Assembly: GCA_008727115.1 (NCBI GenBank)
Contig: CP044131.1
Coordinates: 3,038,001 to 3,102,000 of the forward strand
Direction of reading: 5' to 3'
Source of the DNA: Comamonas testosteroni
GTDB taxonomy: Bacteria > Pseudomonadota > Gammaproteobacteria > Burkholderiales > Burkholderiaceae_C
DNA length: 64,000 nucleotides
The translations under genes were made by a program, and so were the position numbers. Positions 1-8,208 of the stretch are shown in pieces (the first letter of the stretch is position 1; the number at the start of each line of letters is the position of its first letter). The notes beneath the pieces are model-generated. The model did no database searches, was not told where the DNA came from, and saw only the letters and a list, made by a program, of their open reading frames with translations.

Positions 1-605
1 GTGTCGTACGCCCCATCACCGGTAAAGCTAGCTATCTCTTCATTGCTTGGAATTTGACCTAGCAGGTCTGCTGCCATGGGCGAGTCGCCCACTTCATTGG
101 TTGTTACTGCGATGGCCCGAATCTGCAGTGTCTGGGCATCAATACCCAGATGCACCTTGCGCCACTGGCGGCGGCTCTCGGCACCGTGCTTTTTGGTTTT
201 CCACTCACCTTCGCCCAAGAACTTGATGCCCGTGGAGTCGGCCAGCATGTGCAAGCCTTTGTCACTTGCACGGTAGCGCACCTGCACATCCAAGCTCTTT
301 TGCCTGCGACACACCGTGCTGTAGTCGGGCACTGGCCAATGCAGGCCTGCCATACCCAATAGCGACTCAACCAGGCCCAGTGTCTGGCGCAAGGGCTGGC
401 CAAACAAGCACTTGATGGTCAGGCAAAACTGGATGGCCGCATCTGAGAACTTCTGGCAACGACCACGCTTGCCCGTGGGCCGAGCTAGCCACTGCATATC
501 CCTATCGAGCCAAATGGTCAGCTCACCTCGCGCCTTCAACGCTGCGTTGTAAGCCTTCCAGTTCGTTGTGCGGTACTTAACCCGACCCCAGCTCGTCTCT
601 CTCAT
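1..605 (-). CDS. IS5-family transposase, N-terminal two thirds (partial at window edge)
   Basis: The start at 605 corresponds to the start of the 310-residue transposases at 45163 and 45656. About 201 residues are visible, including the first catalytic aspartate in LADSTG and the motif GEGEWK, typical of the IS903-like group of the IS5 family. The reading frame runs off the window at position 1, so whether the gene is intact cannot be judged here. It encodes a DDE transposase that would move this element by cutting and joining its ends. Confidence 0.9.
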   Translation of the reverse strand, partial: MRETSWGRVKYRTTNWKAYNAALKARGELTIWLDRDMQWLARPTGKRGRCQKFSDAAIQFCLTIKCLFGQPLRQTLGLVESLLGMAGLHWPVPDYSTVCRRQKSLDVQVRYRASDKGLHMLADSTGIKFLGEGEWKTKKHGAESRRQWRKVHLGIDAQTLQIRAIAVTTNEVGDSPMAADLLGQIPSNEEIASFTGDGAYD

Positions 606-651
606 CTCCCGAGCCTACCTCAGCTGCGACCGGCATTTGTGCAACAACGCC
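1..651 (-). mobile_element. IS5-family element, copy C (right part; left part lies outside the window)
   Basis: The 651 bases are the same sequence as 44559-45209, the right part of a complete 1033-bp element further on. The element ends at 651 with the inverted-repeat end whose outer bases read ggcgttgttgca on the opposite strand. The flank starts ttcctgaag; the matching left flank is outside the window, so the target duplication cannot be tested. Same orientation as copy A, so the two copies bracket 43.5 kb of core genome as direct repeats. Confidence 0.93.
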
Positions 652-990
652 TTCCTGAAGGACAAGCGCCTGACGCCCCTGGTGATCGCTGCTCCTCAGC
701 GTCTGGCCGTGCTGCCCGATGTTCCTACACTGGCAGAAGTCGGAGCCCCTGGCGTGAACCGCATGGCCTACTACGGCATCGTCGGCCCCAAGAACATGCC
801 CAAGGAAATCGTCAACAAGATCAATGCCGCCACGCTGAAGGTTCTGCAGGACCCTGCAGTGCGCAAGCGCATTGAAGATACCGGCTCGCTGATCGTTGCA
901 GGCACACCCGAGAAGTTTGCCCAGGAAATCAAGGCCGAATACGCTGCTTACAAGGAAGTGGTGGACAAGCAAAAGCTGACCATGGAATAA
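652..990 (+). pseudogene. C-terminal fragment of a Bug-family (TctC-like) substrate-binding protein, cut by the IS element
   Basis: The 112 codons after the IS end read in frame as the C-terminal lobe of a Bug protein: a PDVPTLAE stretch, then a helix of the form 'PKEIVNKINAA', then a terminal segment ending in a stop at 988-990. The intact Bug protein at 10428-11396 has the same layout (PNVQPLSK, PKPVLDKLSKAF). Bug proteins are periplasmic receptors for carboxylates and related solutes. The signal peptide and first lobe are missing, so this fragment should not be functional. Any in-frame start inside the IS would be accidental. A perfect terminator follows, showing this was the native 3' end of a transcription unit. 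Confidence 0.85.
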
Positions 991-1015
991 GCGCCAGCCG
1001 CTTTCTGCTCATCTC

Positions 1016-1039
1016 ATCCCCGCCTAGCGGGGATTTTTT
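1016..1039 (+). terminator. Rho-independent terminator after the Bug fragment
   Basis: Perfect 8-bp stem atccccgc / gcggggat with a 3-base loop, followed by a run of six T. Confidence 0.85.
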
Positions 1040-1067
1040 ATGTCCGCACCAAACGGTACGGCACTGG

Positions 1068-2294
1068 TCAAAGCGAAGGCTTGAGTCTGAAGCTACCCGC
1101 CAGCTTCACCATCATGAAGAGCCACAGCACACCGCCCATGGCAATCAGGCAGCCCCCGACATAGCCAATCTGGCCCATACCCCATTGCTGGCTGACGATG
1201 CTGCCCAGCAACGCACCGCCACCAATGCCGATGTTGAAAATGCCCGAGAACATGGACATGGCCACATCGGTCGCATCGGGCGCCAAGTTCAGCACCTTGG
1301 ACTGCATGGACAGCGCAAAGCAGATCATGGCAATGCCCCAGATGGAGCTTTGCAGATACAGGCTCCAGACATGCGCACTGCTCATGACCAGCAGCAGCAA
1401 GCTCAGCGCCAGCACCGCAATGGCCGACAGCAAGAAGCCGCGCGGAAAGCGCATGCCAAACCAGCCAAACAGCACGCTGCCCACAATACCCATGCCGCCG
1501 TACAGCAGCAGCACAGCCGTGGTCACATTGCCCACATGGCCGGCAATGTCCTGCACAAACGGCTCGATATAGCTGTATGCGGTGAACTGGCCGGTGATCA
1601 CCACCACCAGCAGCGCATAAATACCCACCAGCGCCGGGCGCTTGAACAGTACGGGCACGCTGGACAGCGAGCCTGCGTTCTCGCTGGGCAGCAACGGCAG
1701 CAGCTTGCCCAGCACCAGCATCACCACGGCTGCCACTCCGCCGATGGCCAGAAACGTCATGCGCCAGCCCAGCCACTCACCCACGATGCGCCCCAGCGGA
1801 ATACCCAGCACCATCGCAATCGACGTGCCCGTAGCCAGCAAGCTCAGTGCCAGGGCCTTCTTGCCAGGCGGTGCGACGCGCACGGCCAGCGATGCTGTAA
1901 TCGACCAAAAAATGGCATGCGACAGCGCAATGCCGATGCGGCTCACGAGCAGCGAGGCATAGCTCCAGGCCACGCCCGAGAGCACATGACTGAGCACAAA
2001 CACTGCAAACACGCCCATGAGCAGCTTGCGCCGCTCCACCTGGCGTGTCAGCAGCATGAAGGGCAACGAGGCCAGCGCCACGATCCAGGCATAGATGGTC
2101 AGCATCAGCCCCACCTGCTCCACCTTCATGTCAAAACTGGCGCCAATGCTGCTGAGCAAGCCCACAGGCACAAACTCGCTGGTATTGAACACAAAAGCGC
2201 CCAGCGCCAGCGCAATCACGCTGAGCCAGGCCTGGGTGCTGGACCTTGTCGGGGAGGAGGAATCTGTGGCGGTGGCGGTAGAGGGCTCGGTCAT
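1068..2294 (-). CDS. MFS transporter, SotB/YdhP-like sugar or drug efflux type
   Basis: 408-residue membrane protein of the major facilitator superfamily with 12 predicted hydrophobic segments. The first segment is followed by FVPVGLL, matching the DHA1 group that includes the sugar exporter SotB and arabinose exporters. The loop between segments 2 and 3 has the charged pattern [12 protein letters not shown] expected for motif A. Start chosen at 2294 (MTEPSTATA), because the open frame upstream has no membrane or family similarity. The Ser/Thr-rich N terminus of about 20 residues is cytoplasmic. It probably expels a small sugar, arabinose-like compound or drug by proton antiport; the substrate cannot be read from sequence. 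It stands alone on the minus strand. Confidence 0.85.
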   Translation of the reverse strand: MTEPSTATATDSSSPTRSSTQAWLSVIALALGAFVFNTSEFVPVGLLSSIGASFDMKVEQVGLMLTIYAWIVALASLPFMLLTRQVERRKLLMGVFAVFVLSHVLSGVAWSYASLLVSRIGIALSHAIFWSITASLAVRVAPPGKKALALSLLATGTSIAMVLGIPLGRIVGEWLGWRMTFLAIGGVAAVVMLVLGKLLPLLPSENAGSLSSVPVLFKRPALVGIYALLVVVITGQFTAYSYIEPFVQDIAGHVGNVTTAVLLLYGGMGIVGSVLFGWFGMRFPRGFLLSAIAVLALSLLLLVMSSAHVWSLYLQSSIWGIAMICFALSMQSKVLNLAPDATDVAMSMFSGIFNIGIGGGALLGSIVSQQWGMGQIGYVGGCLIAMGGVLWLFMMVKLAGSFRLKPSL

Positions 2295-2427
2295 GCAAAG
2301 AAACGGTTGGGCGACGAAGGTCGCCCCAGCCGAAATTGTGCGCGTGCAGCATGACAAAAGACCGAGAGCCCAGCCTTGCCCCGGCAAATGCTGGGGTCAG
2401 GCTGGGGCCAGGCCGCGCTCGGAGAGA

Positions 2428-3087
2428 TCAATAAGCCACCGTAAAGCGAGCCTTGATGTGCTCGCGCCTGTCCAGCGCATCCACCAGCGCCACGGCCAGA
2501 TCCTGCACCGAGATATCGCCGGGCTGGCCATCGGCCTGCATCAAAGGCTCATCCTTGCCTGTTCGGTATTGAGCAGTGCGGCCCTTGGACTGCGCAGCCG
2601 ATCCACCATGAAAGCCCACGGCAGGGCTCAGCACCGTCCAGTCCAGAGACTGCTCTTTTTGCAGCTCGGTGTACATATCGCGTGCGGCCGTAGCTCCTGG
2701 CTTGATGACAGCAGGGAAGTCGGGCGAATCCACCAATTGCTGACCGTTCACGTACAGGCTGCCGGCACCGCCGACGACCAGGTAACGCTGGATGCCTGCG
2801 GCCTTCACGCCCTGCACGATGGAGCGCGAGCCTTGCATGAAATCGTCATAGATATTGGGATTGGTCCAGCCCGCGTTATAGGCGCTGACCACCGCATCGC
2901 AGCCCGCCACGGCACGCTGCACTTCATCGGCCTTGAGTACGTCGGCCTTGACGAACTGCACATGCTCACGTTCCGCAAGCGCCTCGGGCTTGCGCACCAG
3001 GGCAACGACTTCATGACCACGGCGCAGCAACTCGTCCAGCACGCCTGCACCCACAAAACCGGTAGCGCCAATCAATGCAACTTTCAT
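2428..3087 (-). CDS. NAD(P)-binding oxidoreductase, atypical SDR (NmrA/YwnB-like)
   Basis: 219 residues beginning with the Rossmann motif GATGFVG at residues 7-13. The protein has the compact form of atypical SDRs with a VVGGAGSLYV strand mid-protein and no clear Tyr-x3-Lys catalytic pair, so it may act as a reductase of small electrophiles or as a redox sensor. A good ribosome-binding site (aaggag) lies just before the start at 3087. It is divergent from the LysR gene at 3196, 108 bp away, which suggests that regulator controls it. Family assignment is firm; the substrate is unknown. Confidence 0.85.
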   Translation of the reverse strand: MKVALIGATGFVGAGVLDELLRRGHEVVALVRKPEALAEREHVQFVKADVLKADEVQRAVAGCDAVVSAYNAGWTNPNIYDDFMQGSRSIVQGVKAAGIQRYLVVGGAGSLYVNGQQLVDSPDFPAVIKPGATAARDMYTELQKEQSLDWTVLSPAVGFHGGSAAQSKGRTAQYRTGKDEPLMQADGQPGDISVQDLAVALVDALDRREHIKARFTVAY

Positions 3088-3195
3088 TTTTCAACTCCTT
3101 GTGTTTTCAACAAGACTGAAGATTAATCAGCATCGATCTGCAGAAAAACCCCTTTCAGCCACCATGACCTTGAAGCACAGCTTCACAATAGACCG

Positions 3196-4113
3196 ATGGA
3201 AGACTTCAAACGCATGGCCATTTTTGCCGCCGTGGTAGAGCGCGGCAGCATGAGTGCTGCGGGCCGCCAGCTGGATATGTCCCCCTCGGCCGTCAGCCAG
3301 CACATTCGCCAGCTGGAGCAGAATGCGGGCCTGACACTGCTGCATCGCTCCACGCGCCAGCTGACGCTGACCGATGCAGGCCAGCGCTTCTACACCCAGT
3401 GCGCCGCCATGTGCGAGGCCGCCAGTCGGGCTCGGGCCGAGCTGGCGGCAGAGCAACAACAGCCCAGCGGCGAGCTGCGCCTGTCGGCCCCGGCCGGCTT
3501 TACCCAGCACGCCGTGCCTGCGCTGGGTGAGTGGCTGAGCCGGCACCCGGCGCTGCGCCTTCGTCTGCTGATGGACGACACGCCGATTGACCTGATCCAG
3601 GCGCGTGTGGATCTGGCGCTGCGCTTTGACCATCTGCCGGACTCCAGCTGGGTTGCCCGTCCGCTGGGCCGCAGCCCCACAGTGCTTTGCGCTGCGCCGC
3701 AATTGCTGGCAAGACTTGCGCAACGGCCTCAGCACCCGCGCGATCTGTCCGATCTGCCCTGGCTGGACATGAGCCGCAGCGACCCGCCACAGATCAGCAC
3801 CCTGTGGCAGCACAGCGCCAGCGGCGAACATTTTCAGCTGCAAGCCACACCGCAGATGAGCAGCAACCACCGCGCAGCCGTGCAGCAGTTTTGTGAAGCT
3901 GGTCTGGGTCTGGCTTTGCTGTCCGCCCATGACGTCACCGCCAGCCTGCGTGATGGGCGGCTGCTGCGCCTGCTGCCGCAGTGGGATATGGGCCAGCTCG
4001 ACATCTGGGCCGTCACCGCCCAGCGCGATGCGCTCAGTGCCAAGGTGCGCCAGGCCATCGAGATTCTTCGCCAGTACTTTGCGCGACTGGAAGGCATGCA
4101 GCATTCGCTATGA
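3196..4113 (+). CDS. LysR-family transcriptional regulator
   Basis: 305 residues. The N-terminal winged helix-turn-helix (residues about 1-60) contains MSAAGRQLDMSPSAVSQHI, typical of LysR proteins, followed by the linker helix and a periplasmic-binding-like effector domain with PVLCAAP-type and GLGLALLS elements. It belongs to the branch that controls neighbouring oxidoreductase genes, often in response to quinones or other electrophiles; this is known of the family, not shown here. The divergent SDR gene starting at 3087 is the likely target, and the 108-bp spacer would hold both promoters. Confidence 0.9.
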   Translation: MEDFKRMAIFAAVVERGSMSAAGRQLDMSPSAVSQHIRQLEQNAGLTLLHRSTRQLTLTDAGQRFYTQCAAMCEAASRARAELAAEQQQPSGELRLSAPAGFTQHAVPALGEWLSRHPALRLRLLMDDTPIDLIQARVDLALRFDHLPDSSWVARPLGRSPTVLCAAPQLLARLAQRPQHPRDLSDLPWLDMSRSDPPQISTLWQHSASGEHFQLQATPQMSSNHRAAVQQFCEAGLGLALLSAHDVTASLRDGRLLRLLPQWDMGQLDIWAVTAQRDALSAKVRQAIEILRQYFARLEGMQHSL

Positions 4114-4235
4114 ATTTCAAAGCTTATGCCGCTTGATCAGCATGAATTTCAGAATGATTTATATATAAATATGATGCTCAGCAAACGCCAGCAGCTCCTT
4201 TTTCAGGAGTTTTCCCAAGCACACGCGCATGAAAA

Positions 4236-4257
4236 AGGCCTGCTCGAAAGCAGGCCT
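4236..4257 (-). terminator. Terminator hairpin after the branched-chain amino acid binding protein gene
   Basis: Stem aggcctgct / agcaggcct with a 4-base loop. On the minus strand it is followed by ttttt, so it ends the gene at 4278-5414. Confidence 0.8.
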
Positions 4258-4277
4258 GTGGCAGCAGGCAGGCGCAA

Positions 4278-5414
4278 TCAGTTCAGATCGATAGGCGTCT
4301 TGTTGCCATTGATGTAGCGGCTCAGCGTGTAGCTGGGGTTCTTCATCTCGCCGTTTTTCTCGAACTGGATCTTGGAGGTCACCCCCGAATAATCGGACTT
4401 CTGCAGGAAGGGGATATAGACCTTGGGGTCCCAGGAGTTGGCGCGCTTCATCGCATCGGCCAGCAGCATGGTGCCGTCGTAGAAGTAAGGGCTGTAGACC
4501 TGGAACTGGCCGGGGTACTTGGCGTCATAGCGCTTCTTCCACTCCGTGCCGCCGGGCATCTTGGCAATGGATGCTCCGCCATCGGCGCAGACCACATTTT
4601 CCAGCGGCTTGGCACCTGCAGCCACCTTGGCCAGCTCGGTCACGCAAATACCGTCACCGCCGAACATCTTGACGTCATTCATGCCCAGCTGGGCCATCTG
4701 GCGCAGCATGGGGCCGGCCTGGCCGTACATGCCGCCGTAGAAGATGGCGTCGGGCTTCTTGGCCTTGATGGAGGTCAGAATGGCCATGAAATCCGTGGCC
4801 TTGTCGTTGGTGAACTCATTGGCCACGATCTTGATGCCCAACTTGGCAGCATCTCGCTTGAACACATTGGCCAGGCCCTGGCCATAGGCCGTGCGGTCGT
4901 CGATCACGGCCACATTCTTGAGCTGGAGGTTCTTGGCCGCATAGGTGGCCAGCGCAGCGCCCAGGGCGTTGTCGTTGGCGATCACGCGGTAGGTGGTGTT
5001 CCAGCCGGGCTTGGTCAGGTCTGGGTTGGTGGCCGCGCCCGTGATCATGGGAATGCCGCAGTCCTGGAAAACCTTGGACGAGGGAATGGCCACACCAGAG
5101 TTCACAAAGGCCACGGCACCGGCCACCTTGTCGTCGCACAACTTTTGTGAAGCAGCCGTTCCCTGCTTGGGGTCGGCCACATCGTCTTCAGCCACCAGCA
5201 CGAACTTGACCTTCTTGCCGCCGATTTCCATCCCCTTGGCGTTCAGGTCCTCAATGGCCATACGCACGCCGTTCTCATCATCCTTGCCGAAGTGGGCCTG
5301 AGGTCCAGAGGTCGGGCCGATGTGGCCGATCTTGATGACCTGCTCCTGAGCCATCACGCCTCCTGCCATACCTGCTACGACTGTCGCGATACACAACTTG
5401 CCAAAGTTCTTCAT
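4278..5414 (-). CDS. Branched-chain amino acid ABC transporter, periplasmic substrate-binding protein (LivK-like)
   Basis: 378 residues. An N-terminal signal peptide (MKNFGKLCIATVVAG, cleavage after VMA) is followed by the mature start QEQVIKIGHIGPTSGP, characteristic of type I periplasmic binding proteins for leucine, isoleucine and valine. Later elements such as VAFVNSGVAIPSS and ITGAATNPDLT match the ligand-contact loops of that family. Start at 5414 is chosen because it sits directly at the signal peptide. No permease or ATPase genes are adjacent, so this receptor must work with transporter components encoded elsewhere. Real specificity could be other amides or aromatic acids, as is common for LivK paralogues in Comamonadaceae. 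Confidence 0.9.
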   Translation of the reverse strand: MKNFGKLCIATVVAGMAGGVMAQEQVIKIGHIGPTSGPQAHFGKDDENGVRMAIEDLNAKGMEIGGKKVKFVLVAEDDVADPKQGTAASQKLCDDKVAGAVAFVNSGVAIPSSKVFQDCGIPMITGAATNPDLTKPGWNTTYRVIANDNALGAALATYAAKNLQLKNVAVIDDRTAYGQGLANVFKRDAAKLGIKIVANEFTNDKATDFMAILTSIKAKKPDAIFYGGMYGQAGPMLRQMAQLGMNDVKMFGGDGICVTELAKVAAGAKPLENVVCADGGASIAKMPGGTEWKKRYDAKYPGQFQVYSPYFYDGTMLLADAMKRANSWDPKVYIPFLQKSDYSGVTSKIQFEKNGEMKNPSYTLSRYINGNKTPIDLN

Positions 5415-5612
5415 TGCGCACTCCACTCGGTTGAGACAAGCCGCCACCTTATTCCTCGCACCCAGTCATTGACAATGAGGCAATCACATAGGTGCACCGA
5501 GTGCTACACCGGCACAACAATCAGTGTTTTCAGGGATCGGCAAGCGGGCATGGCTGTGCTGCAAAAGTCCCTTCTCTGCTCCCGCGCCTGACTGGTGGCT
5601 CAGCCAAAGAAA

Positions 5613-5633
5613 AACGCCCCTGAGCGGGGCGTT
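5613..5633 (-). terminator. Bidirectional terminator after ribH
   Basis: Stem aacgcccc / ggggcgtt with a short loop, T run on the plus strand and a T-rich run on the minus strand. It lies 22 bp past the ribH stop. Confidence 0.8.
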
Positions 5634-5654
5634 TTTTCATGATGGTCTTGCGAC

Positions 5655-6197
5655 TCAGGCCGCCTTGGCCTTCAGCAAGGCATCCACCTTGGCGTGCTGA
5701 TCCAGCGTCGCCAGGCAGGCATGGGCCACTTCCACGCCCTTTTTCACAAAGTGGTGGCGGAAGAACTCCACATGATCGCCATGCTCATGGAAGTCACGCG
5801 GCGTCAGCACGGCGGAGAACACGGGCACTTCGCTGTCGAGCTGCACACGCATCAGACCGTCGATCACGGCCGTGGTCACAAACTCGTGGCGATAAATGCC
5901 GCCGTTGACGATCAAGGCGGTTGCAATCACGGCGTCAAACTGACCGCTTTGCGCCAGCTTCTTGGCCATCAAGGGAATCTCCAGCGCACCGGGCACGCTG
6001 AAATGCGTGATGTTGGAGGCTGCAACGCCTTGAGCCTTCAACTCGGACTCTGCGGCATCACGGGCCTGATACACCACCTCGGTGTGCCAGCTGGCGCTGA
6101 TGATGGCAATGCGGCTGCGTGCGGCCACGGCTCTCCAGGGCGTACCTTCGGAAGTAGCGTGGGGTTCAAAGTTCATGGAGATAGGGGTCTGATTCAT
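5655..6197 (-). CDS. ribH: 6,7-dimethyl-8-ribityllumazine synthase, type II-like
   Basis: 180 residues. Lumazine synthase joins 5-amino-6-ribitylamino-uracil to 3,4-dihydroxy-2-butanone 4-phosphate, the step before riboflavin. Family motifs seen: SVPGALEIPL, ALIVNGGIYRHEFV and AVIDGLMRVQLD. The Tyr-Arg-His after NGGI, the long PVFSAVLTPRDFHEH segment and the extended N terminus resemble the RibH2 (decameric) group known from Brucella and rhizobia rather than the icosahedral type, where this loop reads GxTxHxxY. This subtype call is from memory of the motifs. It is a single-gene unit with an FMN riboswitch in its leader and a strong terminator, which implies expression when FMN is scarce. Confidence 0.88.
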   Translation of the reverse strand: MNQTPISMNFEPHATSEGTPWRAVAARSRIAIISASWHTEVVYQARDAAESELKAQGVAASNITHFSVPGALEIPLMAKKLAQSGQFDAVIATALIVNGGIYRHEFVTTAVIDGLMRVQLDSEVPVFSAVLTPRDFHEHGDHVEFFRHHFVKKGVEVAHACLATLDQHAKVDALLKAKAA

Positions 6198-6288
6198 GGT
6201 GGTATTTCCAGAAATTCCAATGAATCAGGGCGTGCGCAAACGCACCCACTCATGAAGCAGCCAATGCGGAGCCACAAGTCGATGCTGC

Positions 6289-6453
6289 GCGATCTCTTTC
6301 ATCCGGACTGTGACCGTCGGCCCTGGCATCTCACCAGATCTGCTGACCCTGCAGGCTCTGGTGAGACCGCAGGCGCTCGCGGGCTGCTGCAGTCAATGCC
6401 AGGCACTGCTACAGATACCGCCGGTGGGGAGTTTCACCCCGCCCTGAGAACGC
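6289..6453 (-). promoter_or_regulatory. FMN riboswitch (RFN element) in the ribH leader
   Basis: Read on the minus strand, the segment carries the conserved RFN blocks in order: agggcggggtgaaactcccc, accggcggt, a variable arm, tctggtgagatgccaggg, ccgacggt and agtccggatgaaagaga. The closing P1 stem is gcgttctc (6446-6453) against gagatcgc (6289-6296), with one mismatch. It ends 91 bp before the ribH start at 6197. FMN binding to this aptamer normally blocks expression of riboflavin genes. I see no clear terminator in the 91-bp spacer, so control of translation initiation is more likely than attenuation. The remaining 6454-6721 contains the promoter side and nothing else I can identify. Confidence 0.95.
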
Positions 6454-6721
6454 TGCTTTGCAGTGAAGTGTGATTCACCACAAGACCAGGTCATTCTAGC
6501 GACGGTTTGACACAACTTCTGCCAAAAGGGTCACCCAGGCACCAAGCGGAGAAATATGAGCACAAAACACATCAATCGCTTATCCAGCATGCGACAACAG
6601 CTATCAATAAAAGAGTTGCTTCAACCCAGGCAGTCAACCTATCCATGCCCTGACACGTTAAAAAGCAGACTCGCCAGACCCTGCCTCAAGGCGGTGCGAG
6701 CTCACCAGATCAAGGAAGAGC

Positions 6722-7333
6722 ATGAAAACTCCGGCACTGCACACATTTCTCCGTCACTCATCCCGCTGGGCAGGAGTGGGAGCACTCGCGATTCTGTGTA
6801 CCGCCTGCGTGACCATGGATGAAGGCTATGGTGGCGGATACGGTGGTGGCGGATATGGCGGCGGCAACTACGGCTATTCCAACCCGCCCATCTATGGCGC
6901 TCAACCTGTCTACCCCAGCTATGGCTACGACCGTGGTGAGTGGGCTGCCCGCGAGCGTCAACGTGAACGCTTGCAGCGTGAGCGCGAATACAACCAGCAA
7001 ATGCGTGAGCGTGAGCGCCAAGCCAGAGAGCGCGACCAGTGGCAGCGCCAGCAACAGCGCGAACGCGAGCAGCAAGTGCGCGAACAGCAGCGCATGCAGG
7101 AGCAGCAACGCCGTGAATGGCAGCGCCAGCAAGAGCAAAACCGCCGCGACCAGGAACAGGCCAGGCGCGATCAGGAGCGCAACCGTCAGCAGCAGATGCA
7201 GCAGCGCGAACGTGAGCGTCAGCAGGCTCAACGTCAGCAGCAGCAAGACCGCCAGCAGCAATGGCGTGATCGTCAACAGCAAGATCGTGACCAGCGTCCA
7301 CCACAGCGCCGCGAATTTGAGCGTGGCAGCTAA
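6722..7333 (+). CDS. Putative lipoprotein with Gly/Tyr-rich head and long Arg/Gln-rich tail
   Basis: 203 residues. The N terminus has a hydrophobic signal segment ending CTAC at about residue 29, consistent with lipoprotein processing although the residue three before the Cys is not a standard Leu. Next comes a Gly-Gly-Tyr repeat region (GYGGGYGGGGYGGG) and a Tyr/Pro-rich stretch. The rest, from about residue 73, is nearly all Arg, Gln and Glu in QRER and RQQQ repeats, predicting a long highly charged helix or coiled coil that could bind nucleic acid, peptidoglycan or phospholipid. No family recognised. The neighbouring 7413 gene is also an exported Arg/Glu/Ala-rich protein in the same direction. 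The antisense Leu-rich frame is a shadow. Confidence 0.75.
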   Translation: MKTPALHTFLRHSSRWAGVGALAILCTACVTMDEGYGGGYGGGGYGGGNYGYSNPPIYGAQPVYPSYGYDRGEWAARERQRERLQREREYNQQMRERERQARERDQWQRQQQREREQQVREQQRMQEQQRREWQRQQEQNRRDQEQARRDQERNRQQQMQQRERERQQAQRQQQQDRQQQWRDRQQQDRDQRPPQRREFERGS

Positions 7334-7412
7334 AGCCTAGGACATTGCTTCAGATTTTGCGGCGCCCGCCTCATAATTCCCCGCTATATAAAAAGCGAAC
7401 AGGAGGCCCGTC

Positions 7413-8108
7413 ATGATCAAGATGAAATTGCCAGCAATGGCGAGGCTGCGCCTGGGTCTGCCTGCCTTGCTGGGACTGCTGGGTCTACTGAGCCTGAGCC
7501 ATACGGCCCAGGCGCAAATCATGCGCTGCACCGATGCCAAGACGGGTGAAGTCACCTACACCAATGGCCGCTGCCTGGGCGGCGAAGCATCCGCACAGAT
7601 AAGCGCGGCGCAAAGCCCTCAGGAAATTGCCGAGGAGCGCGATGCCGCAGCCAAGGCGCGTGAGCAGAGCAAAGCCCAGATTGCACGCGACGAAGCGCAA
7701 CGCCGCCAGCGAGAAGCCGCCGAACGCAAGGAGCGAGAGGCCGCCGAAAAAGCCCAGGCCAGAGCCAGCGCCAACCCGGAAAACACCCCCGCCTGTCGCC
7801 AGGCACGCGAGCGCTACAACAGCATTCTTGCCGAAGCCTCCCCCGATCCCGCGACCTGGGGCGAGCGCAGCCAGGCTGCCCAGGCACAGATGGAAATGAG
7901 CTGCCTTGGCAGTGCGGCCTATCAGCAACTGCAGCAAAGCAGAGCTCTGCAGCCCAATGCCATCAACCGCCCGCAATGGGGTTACGGCCACCCACCCCAC
8001 CACTATCCACCGGTACGTCCCACACCATCGCAGCCCCCGGCCAAGATCATCAATTGCAATGTATTTCGCTGCTACGACAATCGTGGCGGGGTGCATCCCG
8101 TGCCCTGA
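7413..8108 (+). CDS. Exported protein with DUF4124-like N terminus and Ala/Glu/Arg-rich helix
   Basis: 231 residues with a clear signal peptide: basic start MIKMKLPAMARLR, Leu-rich core, cleavage after AQA. The mature protein opens with IMRCTDAKTGEVTYTNGRC, the short pattern of DUF4124 domains (a CxD...G.vtYtn...C unit). A charged helix follows (residues about 65-125, REQSKAQIARDEAQRRQ type), then two cysteines in ENTPACRQAR and EMSCLG, and a Pro/His-rich tail ending with NCNVFRCYDNRGG. The even number of cysteines suggests disulphides in the periplasm. The ribosome site aggagg precedes the start by 7 bases. Function unknown. Confidence 0.8.
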   Translation: MIKMKLPAMARLRLGLPALLGLLGLLSLSHTAQAQIMRCTDAKTGEVTYTNGRCLGGEASAQISAAQSPQEIAEERDAAAKAREQSKAQIARDEAQRRQREAAERKEREAAEKAQARASANPENTPACRQARERYNSILAEASPDPATWGERSQAAQAQMEMSCLGSAAYQQLQQSRALQPNAINRPQWGYGHPPHHYPPVRPTPSQPPAKIINCNVFRCYDNRGGVHPVP

Positions 8109-8208
8109 GCACACTGGACGGTGCAGCCTTCTCTAAAAGAATGCTGCTTTGATTCGCGGCGGCGCTTGCTTGGTGTCTCAGATTTTGGAAGCGCCCCTTT
8201 GCTGGTCG

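Noticed and set aside
6758-7282. Leu-rich 174-codon minus-strand frame that looks like a membrane protein
   Set aside because: It is the complement of the Arg/Gln codon repeats in the lipoprotein gene, which give Leu-rich text automatically.
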